64,000 nt of DNA. It comes from Gluconobacter morbifer G707. Lineage in GTDB: Bacteria; Pseudomonadota; Alphaproteobacteria; Acetobacterales; Acetobacteraceae. The stretch is taken from NCBI RefSeq assembly GCF_000234355.1, contig NZ_AGQV01000001.1:186001-250000 (forward strand). The letters are read 5' to 3'. Shown one piece after another: positions 56,439 to 64,000 of the stretch. The position numbers were made by a program, and so were the translations under genes. The first letter of the stretch is position 1, and every line of letters starts with the position of its first letter. The notes below the pieces were generated by a model. That model made no database searches. It saw only the letters and a program-made list of their open reading frames with translations, and was not told the DNA's origin.

Positions 56439-57881
56439 ATGATGACATCTGCCGTCCAGCCAGACGTTCGTATCGAGCGGGATCTGCTTGGTGAAATGCC
56501 GATACCGGCCAATGCGCTCTGGGGCGTGCATACGCGCCGTGCCGTTGAGAATTTCCCGATCAGTGGCGAGCCGGTGGGCGCATTTCCGGACTTCATCCGC
56601 AGCTTCATCACCATCAAGCGCGCTGCGGCACGGGCGAACAGGGCGCTGGGATATCTGGATCCGGAACGGGCCGATCTGATTGAAACGGCCTGCAGCCTGC
56701 TGCTGGAACGGACCGATTACAGCCGGGATTTCATTGTCGATGCCATGCAGGGGGGGGCAGGCACGTCCACCAACATGAATGTCAATGAAGTCATCGCCAA
56801 TGTCGCTCTCAAACTGGCGGGGCGGGAGCCCGGTGACTATGGGGTTCTGCACCCGAACGACCATGTCAACATGGCGCAGTCCACCAATGATGTTTATCCC
56901 ACCGCGTTGAGGCTTGGCGTGCTGGACGCAACGCAGCCGCTGCTTGCCGCGCTGGATGGGCTTGCACAGAGTCTTGGAGAAAAGGCCCTGACATTTTCCC
57001 CGATCCTGAAAGTCGGGCGGACCCAGCTCCGGGACGCGGTTCCGATGACGCTGGGTCAGGAATTCAGGGCGTTCCAGAGCGCGATCGAGACGGAAATCCG
57101 GCAGATCCGGGAGCAGTCCGCAGCTTTTCTGGACGTCAATCTCGGGGGAACGGCCATCGGGACGGGTCTGAACACAGACCCGCGTTATGCCGATATGGTT
57201 CTTGAGGAACTCCGGGACCTGACTGGTCTGCCGATCAGAGCTGCCGCCGACAGGATCGAAGCGACGTCAGACGTGGGCGTTTTCGTACTCTTCTCGGGTG
57301 TGCTCAAGAGGCTGGCTCTCAAGCTATCCAAGATTTCCAGTGATCTGCGTCTGCTTTCGAGCGGGCCGCGGGCCGGTCTGGGAGAGATCATTCTGCCGGC
57401 CGTTCAGGCCGGGTCGTCGATCATGCCGGGGAAGGTCAATCCGGTGATCCCGGAAGCGGTCAACCAGGTTGCCTATCTGGTGGCGGGATATGACGTGACG
57501 CTGACCATGTGCGCGGAGGGCGGGCAGTTTCAGCTGAACCCGTTCGAACCCATGATCGGTTACTGTCTCTTTTCGTCTCTGAAGACGTTGACGTCCGCCG
57601 TCGAACTTCTGACGACGAAATGCATCTCGGGCATTGTGGCGGATGCGGAGCGCTGTGCGTATCTGTTCAGCCGCAATATTGCGATTGTCACGGCTCTTGT
57701 GCCGGTTCTGGGATATGATTTCTGTGCCGGAATTGCCCGCCGGGCCTTGGCTGAGAACCGGACGGTGACGGAACTGGTTCTTCAGGAAAAGCTGTTGTCC
57801 AGGGAGGAGCTGGCCGTGCTCCTGCAGCCGGAGCTGCTGACGCGGCCGAATGTCGGAAGGGCCGGCGCTGTTATTCCGTAG
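56439..57881 (+). CDS. aspA: aspartate ammonia-lyase
   Basis: About 480 residues of the fumarase/aspartase superfamily. It has RIERDLLGEMPIPANALWGVHT-type opening residues, MQGGAGTSTNMNVNEV, HPNDHVNMAQSTNDVYPTA and the catalytic loop GSSIMPGKVNPVIPEAVNQV, the PE after NPV favouring aspartase over fumarase C. It releases ammonium from aspartate to give fumarate. The start at 56439 is uncertain; the frame extends upstream to 56382 with no better ribosome site. The 3' end overlaps the convergent lysR by 11 bases. Confidence 0.88.
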   Translation: MMTSAVQPDVRIERDLLGEMPIPANALWGVHTRRAVENFPISGEPVGAFPDFIRSFITIKRAAARANRALGYLDPERADLIETACSLLLERTDYSRDFIVDAMQGGAGTSTNMNVNEVIANVALKLAGREPGDYGVLHPNDHVNMAQSTNDVYPTALRLGVLDATQPLLAALDGLAQSLGEKALTFSPILKVGRTQLRDAVPMTLGQEFRAFQSAIETEIRQIREQSAAFLDVNLGGTAIGTGLNTDPRYADMVLEELRDLTGLPIRAAADRIEATSDVGVFVLFSGVLKRLALKLSKISSDLRLLSSGPRAGLGEIILPAVQAGSSIMPGKVNPVIPEAVNQVAYLVAGYDVTLTMCAEGGQFQLNPFEPMIGYCLFSSLKTLTSAVELLTTKCISGIVADAERCAYLFSRNIAIVTALVPVLGYDFCAGIARRALAENRTVTELVLQEKLLSREELAVLLQPELLTRPNVGRAGAVIP

Positions 57882-58812
57882 AGGGATGTGTTCCGGGCCA
57901 GTTTTGGGAGGCGGCCATGGTCTGTGCCAGATCGATCAGGCGTTCGCGGACAGCGACGGAGGCCTCGGTTTCCGGAACCAGGTCCGGAACGCATAGCGAG
58001 ACATTCTCGCTGATGACAGGATTGCGGAGCGAATAGATGCGGGATTTGCCTTCGACCGCGATCCGGCTGGCAACGGACCAGGGCAGGATCGTGCTGCCAA
58101 TGCCTTCCAGGATCGCGCCCTGGAGGGTCGTCAGGGCCTCGATTTCCGCGACGATCGTGGGTTCCAGACTTTTGCGGAGGAAGGCCATGTCTATGGCCTT
58201 GCGGACAAAGTTGTGCGTGGGCGGAACCAGAAGGGGAATATCCGTGATATCCGCCAGCTGTACGGTGTTCTGCCCGTCATGCGGTATTTCGAGGGAGGAG
58301 GGGGCGAGAAGAAAGAATTCTTCCTTCATCAGGGGCGTGAAGCTGACCCCTTTCATGGGGCCGGAGCCATGGATGACTGCCATGTCCAGACGCCCTGTCA
58401 TGACCAGTTCGCTGTAGATGTCGTCAAAGCTTTCGGTGAGATGCAGGACGATACCGGGAAGTTCTTCCCGGACGCGGCGCAGAAGTTCCACCGACAGGGT
58501 GGAGCCGGCGCTGTAGGGCGAAAGTCCGACGGAGACCTTTCCGACAAGGGGACCGGTGCCCTGGATGATCTCGACCATGGCGCGGTCGAACTGTTTGCTG
58601 AGGATCTGTACGTGACGGTAGAGAACGGATCCTGCGATTGTCGGGGTGACGCCGCTTTTGCTGCGGATGACCAGTTTCTGGCGGAAGGCAGTTTCAAGCG
58701 CGGCCAGCTGCTGGCTCAGTGCGGGCTGGGCGATATTCAACAGATCGGCGGCACGGGAAATGCTGCCGAGGTCGATTATCTTCACGAATGCCTGCAAGCG
58801 TCTGATGTCCAA
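57871..58812 (-). CDS. LysR-family regulator, NAC-like
   Basis: A 313-residue LysR regulator. The HTH reads MDIRRLQAFVKIIDLGSISR, then AADLLNIAQPALSQQLAALE, close to Klebsiella NAC as I remember it. The effector domain continues IRSKSGVTPTIAGSVLYRH, VSVGLSPYSAGSTLS, and RLDMAVIHGSGP. NAC activates nitrogen-scavenging genes without a coinducer. Here it adjoins aspA/aspC and a TonB receptor and is the best candidate to bind the 56304 palindrome and the repeats upstream of pxpB. Another effector-responsive LysR role cannot be excluded. Confidence 0.85.
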   Translation of the reverse strand: MDIRRLQAFVKIIDLGSISRAADLLNIAQPALSQQLAALETAFRQKLVIRSKSGVTPTIAGSVLYRHVQILSKQFDRAMVEIIQGTGPLVGKVSVGLSPYSAGSTLSVELLRRVREELPGIVLHLTESFDDIYSELVMTGRLDMAVIHGSGPMKGVSFTPLMKEEFFLLAPSSLEIPHDGQNTVQLADITDIPLLVPPTHNFVRKAIDMAFLRKSLEPTIVAEIEALTTLQGAILEGIGSTILPWSVASRIAVEGKSRIYSLRNPVISENVSLCVPDLVPETEASVAVRERLIDLAQTMAASQNWPGTHPSTE

Positions 58813-59006
58813 CTGGCCGGTTCCCTTATTTTTCCAGAGCCTAATTCGCCATGATCTGCCTCCCGCAACAGAACGTCAATAAAATCGCAAAGGGATGGAT
58901 GATTTTTTAAGGGTGACGGGCGGGCAGGATATCCGGATATTTCCGGGGGCGCATTTCCTCAGAAGAAGAGCGGGCAGCAGGGGAAAATCGTTGTTTCGGT
59001 CTGGGA

Positions 59007-59021
59007 ATATAAATAATCTAT
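59007..59021. promoter_or_regulatory. ATA-N9-TAT pattern upstream of the second TonB receptor
   Basis: ATATAAATAATCTAT contains ATA-N9-TAT in the lysR-receptor intergenic region, 79 bases before the receptor start. The flanking CCC...ATG of the stronger motif is absent and the stretch is AT-rich, so it may be chance. Confidence 0.3.
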
Positions 59022-59099
59022 ATGACGCCAAAACATAACGAATACGTACCATACCTTCATGTTCCTGTAACGGGATTCCGGCGGCTTGAGGGGGATGCA

Positions 59100-61577
59100 A
59101 TGTTGAATGGGTCAAATTGGAAACTCTGTCTGGTCGCAGGTGCTGCACTGAGTGCGCTCGTGCCCGATCTGGCCCTGGCGGCGTCAACTGCTACGGCGAC
59201 ATCTACGTCTGTCAGACATCACAAGGTGACCGCCAAGAAGGGCAATGCGGTTCCGGCGCGTGCTGCGCCAGCACATCATGCGCCGACGTCCCTGAATGCT
59301 CATGAGATGGAAAGCATCCATGTCGGTGGGCGACAGACGAATTCTGTCTTTTCTCCCGTTACGGCCCGGCACAGTACGACGCAGGTTACGGTGGTTACGG
59401 GAGCGGAGCTTCTGAAAACCGGTCAGACCAACGTCCTGTCTGCGCTGGCCCAGGCAAACCCGGCTATTACGACGGCCGCTCTTCCCGGCGGCGGTGCAAT
59501 TTCCTTCGTCCAGACCATGCAGCTGCGTGGCCAGTCCCCGGATGATACGCTGATCCTGGTCAATGGGCACCGCCGTCATATCGGTGCGAATTTCAACTCG
59601 AATGCCGGCACGAACTGGGGCAGTGAACCCAGTGATATTTCCCTGATTCCTGTTTCAGCCATCGACCATATCGAGGTCATTACGGAAGGGGCGTCCGCCC
59701 TGTACGGGCAGGATGCCATTGCGGGTGCGGTCAATATCGTTCTCAAGCGCGATACGCATGGTGGCAGCATCAACTTCAAGAACAGTGGCTATTACGCAGG
59801 CGACGGGCAGGGACTTGACGGGTCTGCGAACTATGGCATGGCGATCGGAAACCGGGGCGGTTACCTTGATCTTGCGGCGCAGGTGACACATCAGCTTCCC
59901 ACGACGCGCGGCGGCGATTTCTACGGAACGCTTTTCAGTGATTCGCGTAACGAGACGGCCAATCGCGACGTCCAGCGGGGACTTGGTCTGCCCAAATCGA
60001 CCCTTGAAACCCTGAGCGAGAACCTTTCCGTTCCGCTGGGAAATGGTTTCAGCGTTTACAGTACGTCCACGTTCTCCCATCGTCGGGCCAATGTGGCGGA
60101 AACGTATCGTAGCGCGGCTGACAGCGATACCTGGATCAACACCGATCTGTATCCGAACGGCAACCAGCCTTACATCACCATGGACCAGTATGACTTCGAG
60201 ACGGATAACGGTATCCGGACTCACAAATTCGGGTTCGCCTGGGATGCTTACGTCACATACGGGCGGGATGCCCAGAAATATGGCACGAAGGATTCCGAGA
60301 ACGTTTCTCTGCCGGGAAGCACGCAGACATCGTTTTATGACGGTTCTTCCATTGCATCGGAACTGACAAGCGGTATCCGTGGTTCCCGTTCCTTTCACAC
60401 CGGGCTCCTGCCGCGCCCGATCGATCTGAAATTCGGCGCCGAATACCGGCATGACACGTTCCAGATGACGGAAGGTGAGACGGCTTCCTGGGAAGGGATG
60501 GGGGCCACGGACCATCCGGGTAACGTGCCCATGGCTGTGACCAACCAGAACCGTGATGTCTATGAAGGTTTTGCCAATCTCGACTTCTATGTCACGAAGA
60601 AATGGGAATGGACGCTTGGCGGGCGTGTCGCGAGTTACAACAATCTGGCGACTGTCGAGACCGGTTCGGTTGGAACGCGGTATAACTTCACCAAGCGCTG
60701 GGCTATCCGGGCCAATATCAACAGTGGTTATCGTCCGCCGACGCTGGGTGAAATGTCCTATTTCTATTCGGCGCCTTATCCCGGCTATACGGTTGACCAG
60801 GTTCCGGCCAACAGCACCATTGCCAAATATCTGGGCTCTGGCAGCATGAAGGGTGAATATTCGCGCAGCTACAGCATTGGCCTTGATGCGACGCCGGTTA
60901 ACAACTTCCACATGACGGGAAACCTGTATTACATCGCCATCAATTCCCGTCTTGGCAGCACGAAGACTTACAGCGTTAACACCAGCGACGCTTTTCTTAT
61001 GAATCTGCTTGCGCAAAACAATCTCGAAAGCGCGACGTCACTGTCCTATTACGCCAATCTCTATAACACGCAGACATTTGGCGGGGATTTCAGTGCGGAT
61101 TACACTCTGAAGACCCGGAAACTGGGTCAGTTCAGATTTGCGATGGGGATCAACTTCTCGGATACGGAAATCCGTTCGGCCAGGGACGGTTTCGTCAACG
61201 AGTACACCAAGGAAATGGTGCTGCATTCTGCGCCCAAGAACCGTGAACAGATCAGCGTGAACTGGAATTACGGCAAATGGTCTGTGTTCGTGCAGGAGAT
61301 GCGTTACGGATCGATCGTGTACATGGCGGCTCCGACGGGAGCGGGCAGTGTTCCGTTCATGCAGAATCCGGCGCTCATTACCAATCTTGAGGTGGATTAC
61401 AAGATCCTTCCGCGCTGGACCGTCGGGGTTGGTGCGAATAATCTCGGGAACAAGTATCCGACGCGGATCTCGCCGGCGATTGCGCATACCCAGCAGGGTC
61501 TGTCCAAGTATGCGTCCTATTCGCCCTATGGTTTCAATGGCGGGATGTATTACGTAAAAACCTCGATTGATTTCTGA
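59100..61577 (+). CDS. TonB-dependent outer-membrane receptor
   Basis: An 825-residue receptor. The signal peptide ends near PDLALAAS. A basic Ala/His-rich stretch (residues 30-70) precedes a TonB-box-like MESIHVGG. The plug carries VVTGAELLKTGQTNVLSALA, MQLRGQSPDDTLILVNGHRR and TEGASALYGQDAIAGAVNIVL. The barrel ends in the terminal F of TSIDF. AGGGGG lies six bases before ATG 59100; the 26 codons upstream lack a signal. Divergence from the NAC-like regulator suggests that regulator controls it and that the ligand may be a nitrogen source rather than iron. Confidence 0.87.
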   Translation: MLNGSNWKLCLVAGAALSALVPDLALAASTATATSTSVRHHKVTAKKGNAVPARAAPAHHAPTSLNAHEMESIHVGGRQTNSVFSPVTARHSTTQVTVVTGAELLKTGQTNVLSALAQANPAITTAALPGGGAISFVQTMQLRGQSPDDTLILVNGHRRHIGANFNSNAGTNWGSEPSDISLIPVSAIDHIEVITEGASALYGQDAIAGAVNIVLKRDTHGGSINFKNSGYYAGDGQGLDGSANYGMAIGNRGGYLDLAAQVTHQLPTTRGGDFYGTLFSDSRNETANRDVQRGLGLPKSTLETLSENLSVPLGNGFSVYSTSTFSHRRANVAETYRSAADSDTWINTDLYPNGNQPYITMDQYDFETDNGIRTHKFGFAWDAYVTYGRDAQKYGTKDSENVSLPGSTQTSFYDGSSIASELTSGIRGSRSFHTGLLPRPIDLKFGAEYRHDTFQMTEGETASWEGMGATDHPGNVPMAVTNQNRDVYEGFANLDFYVTKKWEWTLGGRVASYNNLATVETGSVGTRYNFTKRWAIRANINSGYRPPTLGEMSYFYSAPYPGYTVDQVPANSTIAKYLGSGSMKGEYSRSYSIGLDATPVNNFHMTGNLYYIAINSRLGSTKTYSVNTSDAFLMNLLAQNNLESATSLSYYANLYNTQTFGGDFSADYTLKTRKLGQFRFAMGINFSDTEIRSARDGFVNEYTKEMVLHSAPKNREQISVNWNYGKWSVFVQEMRYGSIVYMAAPTGAGSVPFMQNPALITNLEVDYKILPRWTVGVGANNLGNKYPTRISPAIAHTQQGLSKYASYSPYGFNGGMYYVKTSIDF

Positions 61578-61803
61578 TCGACAGACGGCGCCTCCTCAGG
61601 GAGGCTGTTCTGAACGTCGCTTCTATGGCCCGGGCGACGTTCATGATGATGTCGGGCATCTGCCGGAATTGCGGTCTGCCGACGAACGGGCCGGCTAACA
61701 GTTCCTGTGTGGTCGGTGGGCGTTCGAACTGCCTGTCATCTGACGGGTATTATTTTCCGTCAGACCATCCGCTTCGAAAAGCGGGTATTTTGCCGTAGCG
61801 CGA
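61578..61803. other. convergent gap with several hairpins
   Basis: No gene is seen. GCCTCC-TCAG-GGAGGC (about 61590-61606), GAACGTCGC/GCGACGTTC (about 61612-61641) and CTGACGG/CCGTCAG (61740-61763) can fold. None has a strong T-run; they may serve as terminators for the receptor and the tetR gene. Confidence 0.4.
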
Positions 61804-62412
61804 TCAATCGCTGCGGCACAGCCCGTCCAGCAGCACATCCAGCGCGGCCCGGACAGGCTCCGGTCCGACCTTTTCCTCGAGAAGCTGGCCGCTGATTGCC
61901 AGCATGGCCAGACCATGCACCTGCGCCCAGCTTGCTGCTGCCTGCGCGTTGATAGCGACTTTCCGAAAGCTGCCGTCCTGCTGCCCGGTTTCCAGAAGGT
62001 GCAGAAGAATTCCGAATGTGTTCATGGCTGCGTCATGCAACTGCGGATCTATCGTCTTGTCTGCGTCGGAACTGAACATCAGACGGTAAAGACCGGGATT
62101 GCGGAGTGCAAACTCAATACAGGCCTGCGCTGTGACCATGAATTGCTCTCGCGTGGAAGACAGCTTCAGGGACATGGCCTCTGTCATGGTGTCTCCGAGC
62201 CTGACGAAACCGGTCCGGGCCAGTTCCCGCAGCAGCATCTCGCGATCACGGAAGTGCTTGTAGGGGGCTGCGTGACTGACACCTGTTCGCCGTGCCACTT
62301 CCCGTAGCGTGAAGGTCCAGTTCTGGTCTGCGGCCAGCATGGCAAGCGCCGTGTCGATCAGGGCGCGGCGGAGATCTCCGTGATGATAGGGGCGGTCCTT
62401 GGTTTCACTCAT
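61804..62412 (-). CDS. TetR-family repressor
   Basis: A 202-residue TetR regulator. HTH: FTLREVARRTGVSHAAPYKHF at about residues 34-54. The C-terminal part (MVTAQACIEFALRNPGLYRL, MFSSDAD) matches the WHG-type ligand domain. It is divergent from the aldehyde dehydrogenase gene, and two 19-bp near-identical palindromic sites in inverted orientation lie between them. It probably represses itself and the dehydrogenase until an aldehyde or related ligand binds. Confidence 0.87.
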   Translation of the reverse strand: MSETKDRPYHHGDLRRALIDTALAMLAADQNWTFTLREVARRTGVSHAAPYKHFRDREMLLRELARTGFVRLGDTMTEAMSLKLSSTREQFMVTAQACIEFALRNPGLYRLMFSSDADKTIDPQLHDAAMNTFGILLHLLETGQQDGSFRKVAINAQAAASWAQVHGLAMLAISGQLLEEKVGPEPVRAALDVLLDGLCRSD

Positions 62413-62423
62413 TCGTGAGGCCT

Positions 62424-62502
62424 ATGTTTACAGAAGAAACTTTCATTGACACCGGATCGTCATGCTCCATATCCTGCCTGTACAAGTTTCTCCTGTAAAC
62501 AT
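62424..62502. promoter_or_regulatory. two inverted TetR operator sites and a promoter
   Basis: ATGTTTACAGAAGAAACTT (62424-62442) recurs inverted as AAGTTTCTCCTGTAAACAT (62484-62502) with one mismatch; centres are 60 bp apart. Each arm is itself built on GTTT-N7-AAAC, a normal TetR operator shape. TTGACA (62446-62451) and TATCCT (62470-62475, 18-bp spacer) make a plus-strand promoter. The right site overlaps its start point and the left site the tetR leader. Confidence 0.72.
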
Positions 62503-62512
62503 GGAGGACGCG

Positions 62513-63919
62513 ATGTCCGATGTTACTTCTGCTGATCTGCACCGTATTCTCGATCGCCAGCGCGATGCGTTCCTGCATGTTGGTCCACCCGATCTGAAGC
62601 AGCGGCGCGGCGATCTGCGGCGTCTGAAAGCTGAAATCCTGAGGCGGCGGACTGACATCGTGCGCGCGCTGAAAACGGATTTCGGCCAGCGGTCGGAACG
62701 GGAAAGTGCCATTGTGGAACTGATCCCGCTGGTGCAGTCGATCAATTACATGATTCGGCATGTGGGACACTGGATGAAGCCGGAACGTCGGCACGTCTCG
62801 GCTTATTTCCAGTTCGGGCGCGCCTGGGTGCTCCGGCAGCCGGTGGGCGTTGTGGGGATTATTGCGCCTTGGAATTATCCGGTTTCTCTTGCTCTTGTCC
62901 CGCTGGCGACGGCGATTGCCGCCGGCAACCGGGCCATGCTCAAACCGTCAGAATTCACACCGGCCACATCGGCGGTGATCGGCGAGATCGTTCAGGCCGT
63001 CTTTCCGGCGGAGCAGGTTTCCGTCGTCACGGGAGATGGCGAAGTGGGCTCCGCGTTCTCGGCTCTGCCTTTCGATCATATCCTGTTCACTGGCAGCACG
63101 GCGGTTGGAAAGAAGGTTGCTGAGGCGGCGGCGCGTAATCTGACGCCGGTTACGCTTGAACTGGGCGGGAAATCGCCTGTGGTGATCGAGCCCGGCTTTT
63201 CCATGCAGCGGGTGGCGGATCGCGTGGTGTTCGGCAAGCTGACCAATGCCGGGCAGACCTGCATCGCGCCCGATTATGTGCTGGTTCATGAAGACGACAG
63301 GGAGGCTTTTGCCGCTGCCTATCAGGAGGCTGTCAAAGCGCAGCATCCTGGTGGTTATGTGGGATCTTCTGATTATACGGCCATTCTTAATACGCATCAT
63401 TACGAGCGGCTGAGCGGTCTGATCGACAATGCCGAAGCACAGGGGGCGCAGGTTATCCGGCTGGGGAATGATTCACGCGAGGAGCATGTTCTGGCTCCCG
63501 TGCTGCTGCTGGATGTGACGTCGCAGATGACGGTGATGCAGGAGGAAATTTTCGGGCCTGTCCTGCCTGTGCTGACCTATCGGACACTGGATGAAGCGAT
63601 TGCCTTCATCAACGGACGTCCGCGTCCTCTGGCTCTGTATTATTTTGGCGATCACTGTTCTGAACGCGCCCGGGTTCTGACGCGCACGGTTTCAGGAAAC
63701 GTCACCATCAATGGCACCCTGCTGCACATTGCGCAGGATGATCTGCCGTTTGGTGGTGTGGGAGACAGCGGAATCGGGGCGTATCATGGGAAAGAGGGCT
63801 TTATGGCGCTCACGCATGCCCGTGGTGTGTACCGGCAGGGTCGTTTCAATGCGGCGACGCTGCTTCAGCCGCCATTTGGCAAGCTCACAGACGTCATTAC
63901 TGATCTGATCCTGCGCTGA
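62513..63919 (+). CDS. coniferyl-aldehyde-dehydrogenase-like aldehyde dehydrogenase
   Basis: A 468-residue NAD(P)-dependent aldehyde dehydrogenase of the CalB/coniferyl type: IIAPWNYPVSLALVPLATAI, LFTGSTAVGKKV, the glutamate in LELGGKSPVV and the nucleophile in NAGQTCIAPDYV. The start at 62513 follows GGAGGA by about four bases; an ATG at 62501 lies inside the operator. It oxidises a hydrophobic or aromatic aldehyde to the acid. The specific aldehyde is not defined by the context. It is controlled by the divergent TetR gene by arrangement. Confidence 0.85.
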   Translation: MSDVTSADLHRILDRQRDAFLHVGPPDLKQRRGDLRRLKAEILRRRTDIVRALKTDFGQRSERESAIVELIPLVQSINYMIRHVGHWMKPERRHVSAYFQFGRAWVLRQPVGVVGIIAPWNYPVSLALVPLATAIAAGNRAMLKPSEFTPATSAVIGEIVQAVFPAEQVSVVTGDGEVGSAFSALPFDHILFTGSTAVGKKVAEAAARNLTPVTLELGGKSPVVIEPGFSMQRVADRVVFGKLTNAGQTCIAPDYVLVHEDDREAFAAAYQEAVKAQHPGGYVGSSDYTAILNTHHYERLSGLIDNAEAQGAQVIRLGNDSREEHVLAPVLLLDVTSQMTVMQEEIFGPVLPVLTYRTLDEAIAFINGRPRPLALYYFGDHCSERARVLTRTVSGNVTINGTLLHIAQDDLPFGGVGDSGIGAYHGKEGFMALTHARGVYRQGRFNAATLLQPPFGKLTDVITDLILR

Positions 63920-64000
63920 CGACGTGCGTTTGGCTCGGGTATTGCGTCGATGTGGAGTTTGCTGGGGGGTGATGGTGTTGTCGGCAGCCTGATACGCCGG

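Noticed and set aside
59655-61016. A 453-residue minus-strand frame opposite the second TonB receptor
   Set aside because: Arg/Val/Ile-rich shadow without motifs.
61590-61763. Hairpins in the receptor-tetR gap as a structured RNA
   Set aside because: Short unrelated stems with no conserved layout; ordinary 3'-end hairpins fit better.

Overview
The window looks like a chromosomal segment of an acetic acid bacterium (Acetobacteraceae, Gluconobacter-like; genus not proven). The DNA is GC-rich. It carries a cytochrome c of the type used with periplasmic oxidases, a pentitol/xylitol module, a fatty-acid hydroxylase of the kind that makes 2-hydroxy lipids, and many surface-polysaccharide genes. 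I see no tRNA, rRNA, CRISPR array or prophage.

Layout. 0.2-2.7 kb: a cytochrome c and a tetR gene split by a complete IS3-family element. 2.8-7.0 kb: a TonB-dependent receptor and a PAS-GGDEF-EAL protein with a degenerate EAL domain. 7.2-16.4 kb: a surface-polysaccharide region with a Wza/KpsD-type export lipoprotein, a GT4, a fatty-acid hydroxylase, an LTA-synthase-like phosphoglycerol transferase, and the overlapping set kpsC-kpsS-GT4. 16.5-23.1 kb: an iron-type PKHD hydroxylase with a Fur-like box, then a CsoR-like regulator leading a three-gene HME-RND metal efflux operon. 23.2-27.0 kb: a DcaP-like porin and an L-lactate permease gene stopped by one in-frame TGA. 27.3-40.6 kb: a glycan gene cluster with two tandem GT4 genes (one frameshifted), a double GT2, a fused heptose-1-P guanylyltransferase/phosphatase, a heptose-7-P kinase, a three-module GT2-GT4-methyltransferase, and a GDP-4-keto-6-deoxymannose reductase/dehydratase pair. 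40.6-41.5 kb: a gene-free, strand-asymmetric stretch. 41.5-45.9 kb: AraC, an SDR, an MFS transporter and a xylitol-dehydrogenase-like enzyme. 46.3-54.9 kb: a small membrane protein, an MFS and a DMT transporter, pxpA/pxpC/pxpB on the minus strand, and a divergent SDR-accB-accC-accB-like operon. 55.0-61.6 kb: aspC, aspA, a NAC-like LysR regulator and a second TonB receptor. 61.8-63.9 kb: a TetR gene divergent from a coniferyl-aldehyde-dehydrogenase-like gene.

How the parts fit. The 27-41 kb genes could make and transfer GDP-heptose- and GDP-6-deoxyhexose-derived residues, and the kps genes would add a Kdo linker to an exported glycan. The pxp genes and the divergent biotin operon form one plausible 5-oxoproline (or related lactam) utilisation unit. 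Its 0.3-kb divergent promoter region holds two direct repeats whose reverse complement reappears between aspC and aspA. The shared 19-bp motif, CCCATANNAYAATCCKATG, suggests one regulator for 5-oxoproline and aspartate nitrogen metabolism. The NAC-like LysR protein next to aspA is the obvious candidate. This is the most interesting signal I found.

Three genes are visibly broken: tetR by the IS, lldP by a nonsense codon, and a GT4 by a frameshift. Three other proteins carry a decayed domain: KpsC, the EAL protein and the second AccB-like protein.
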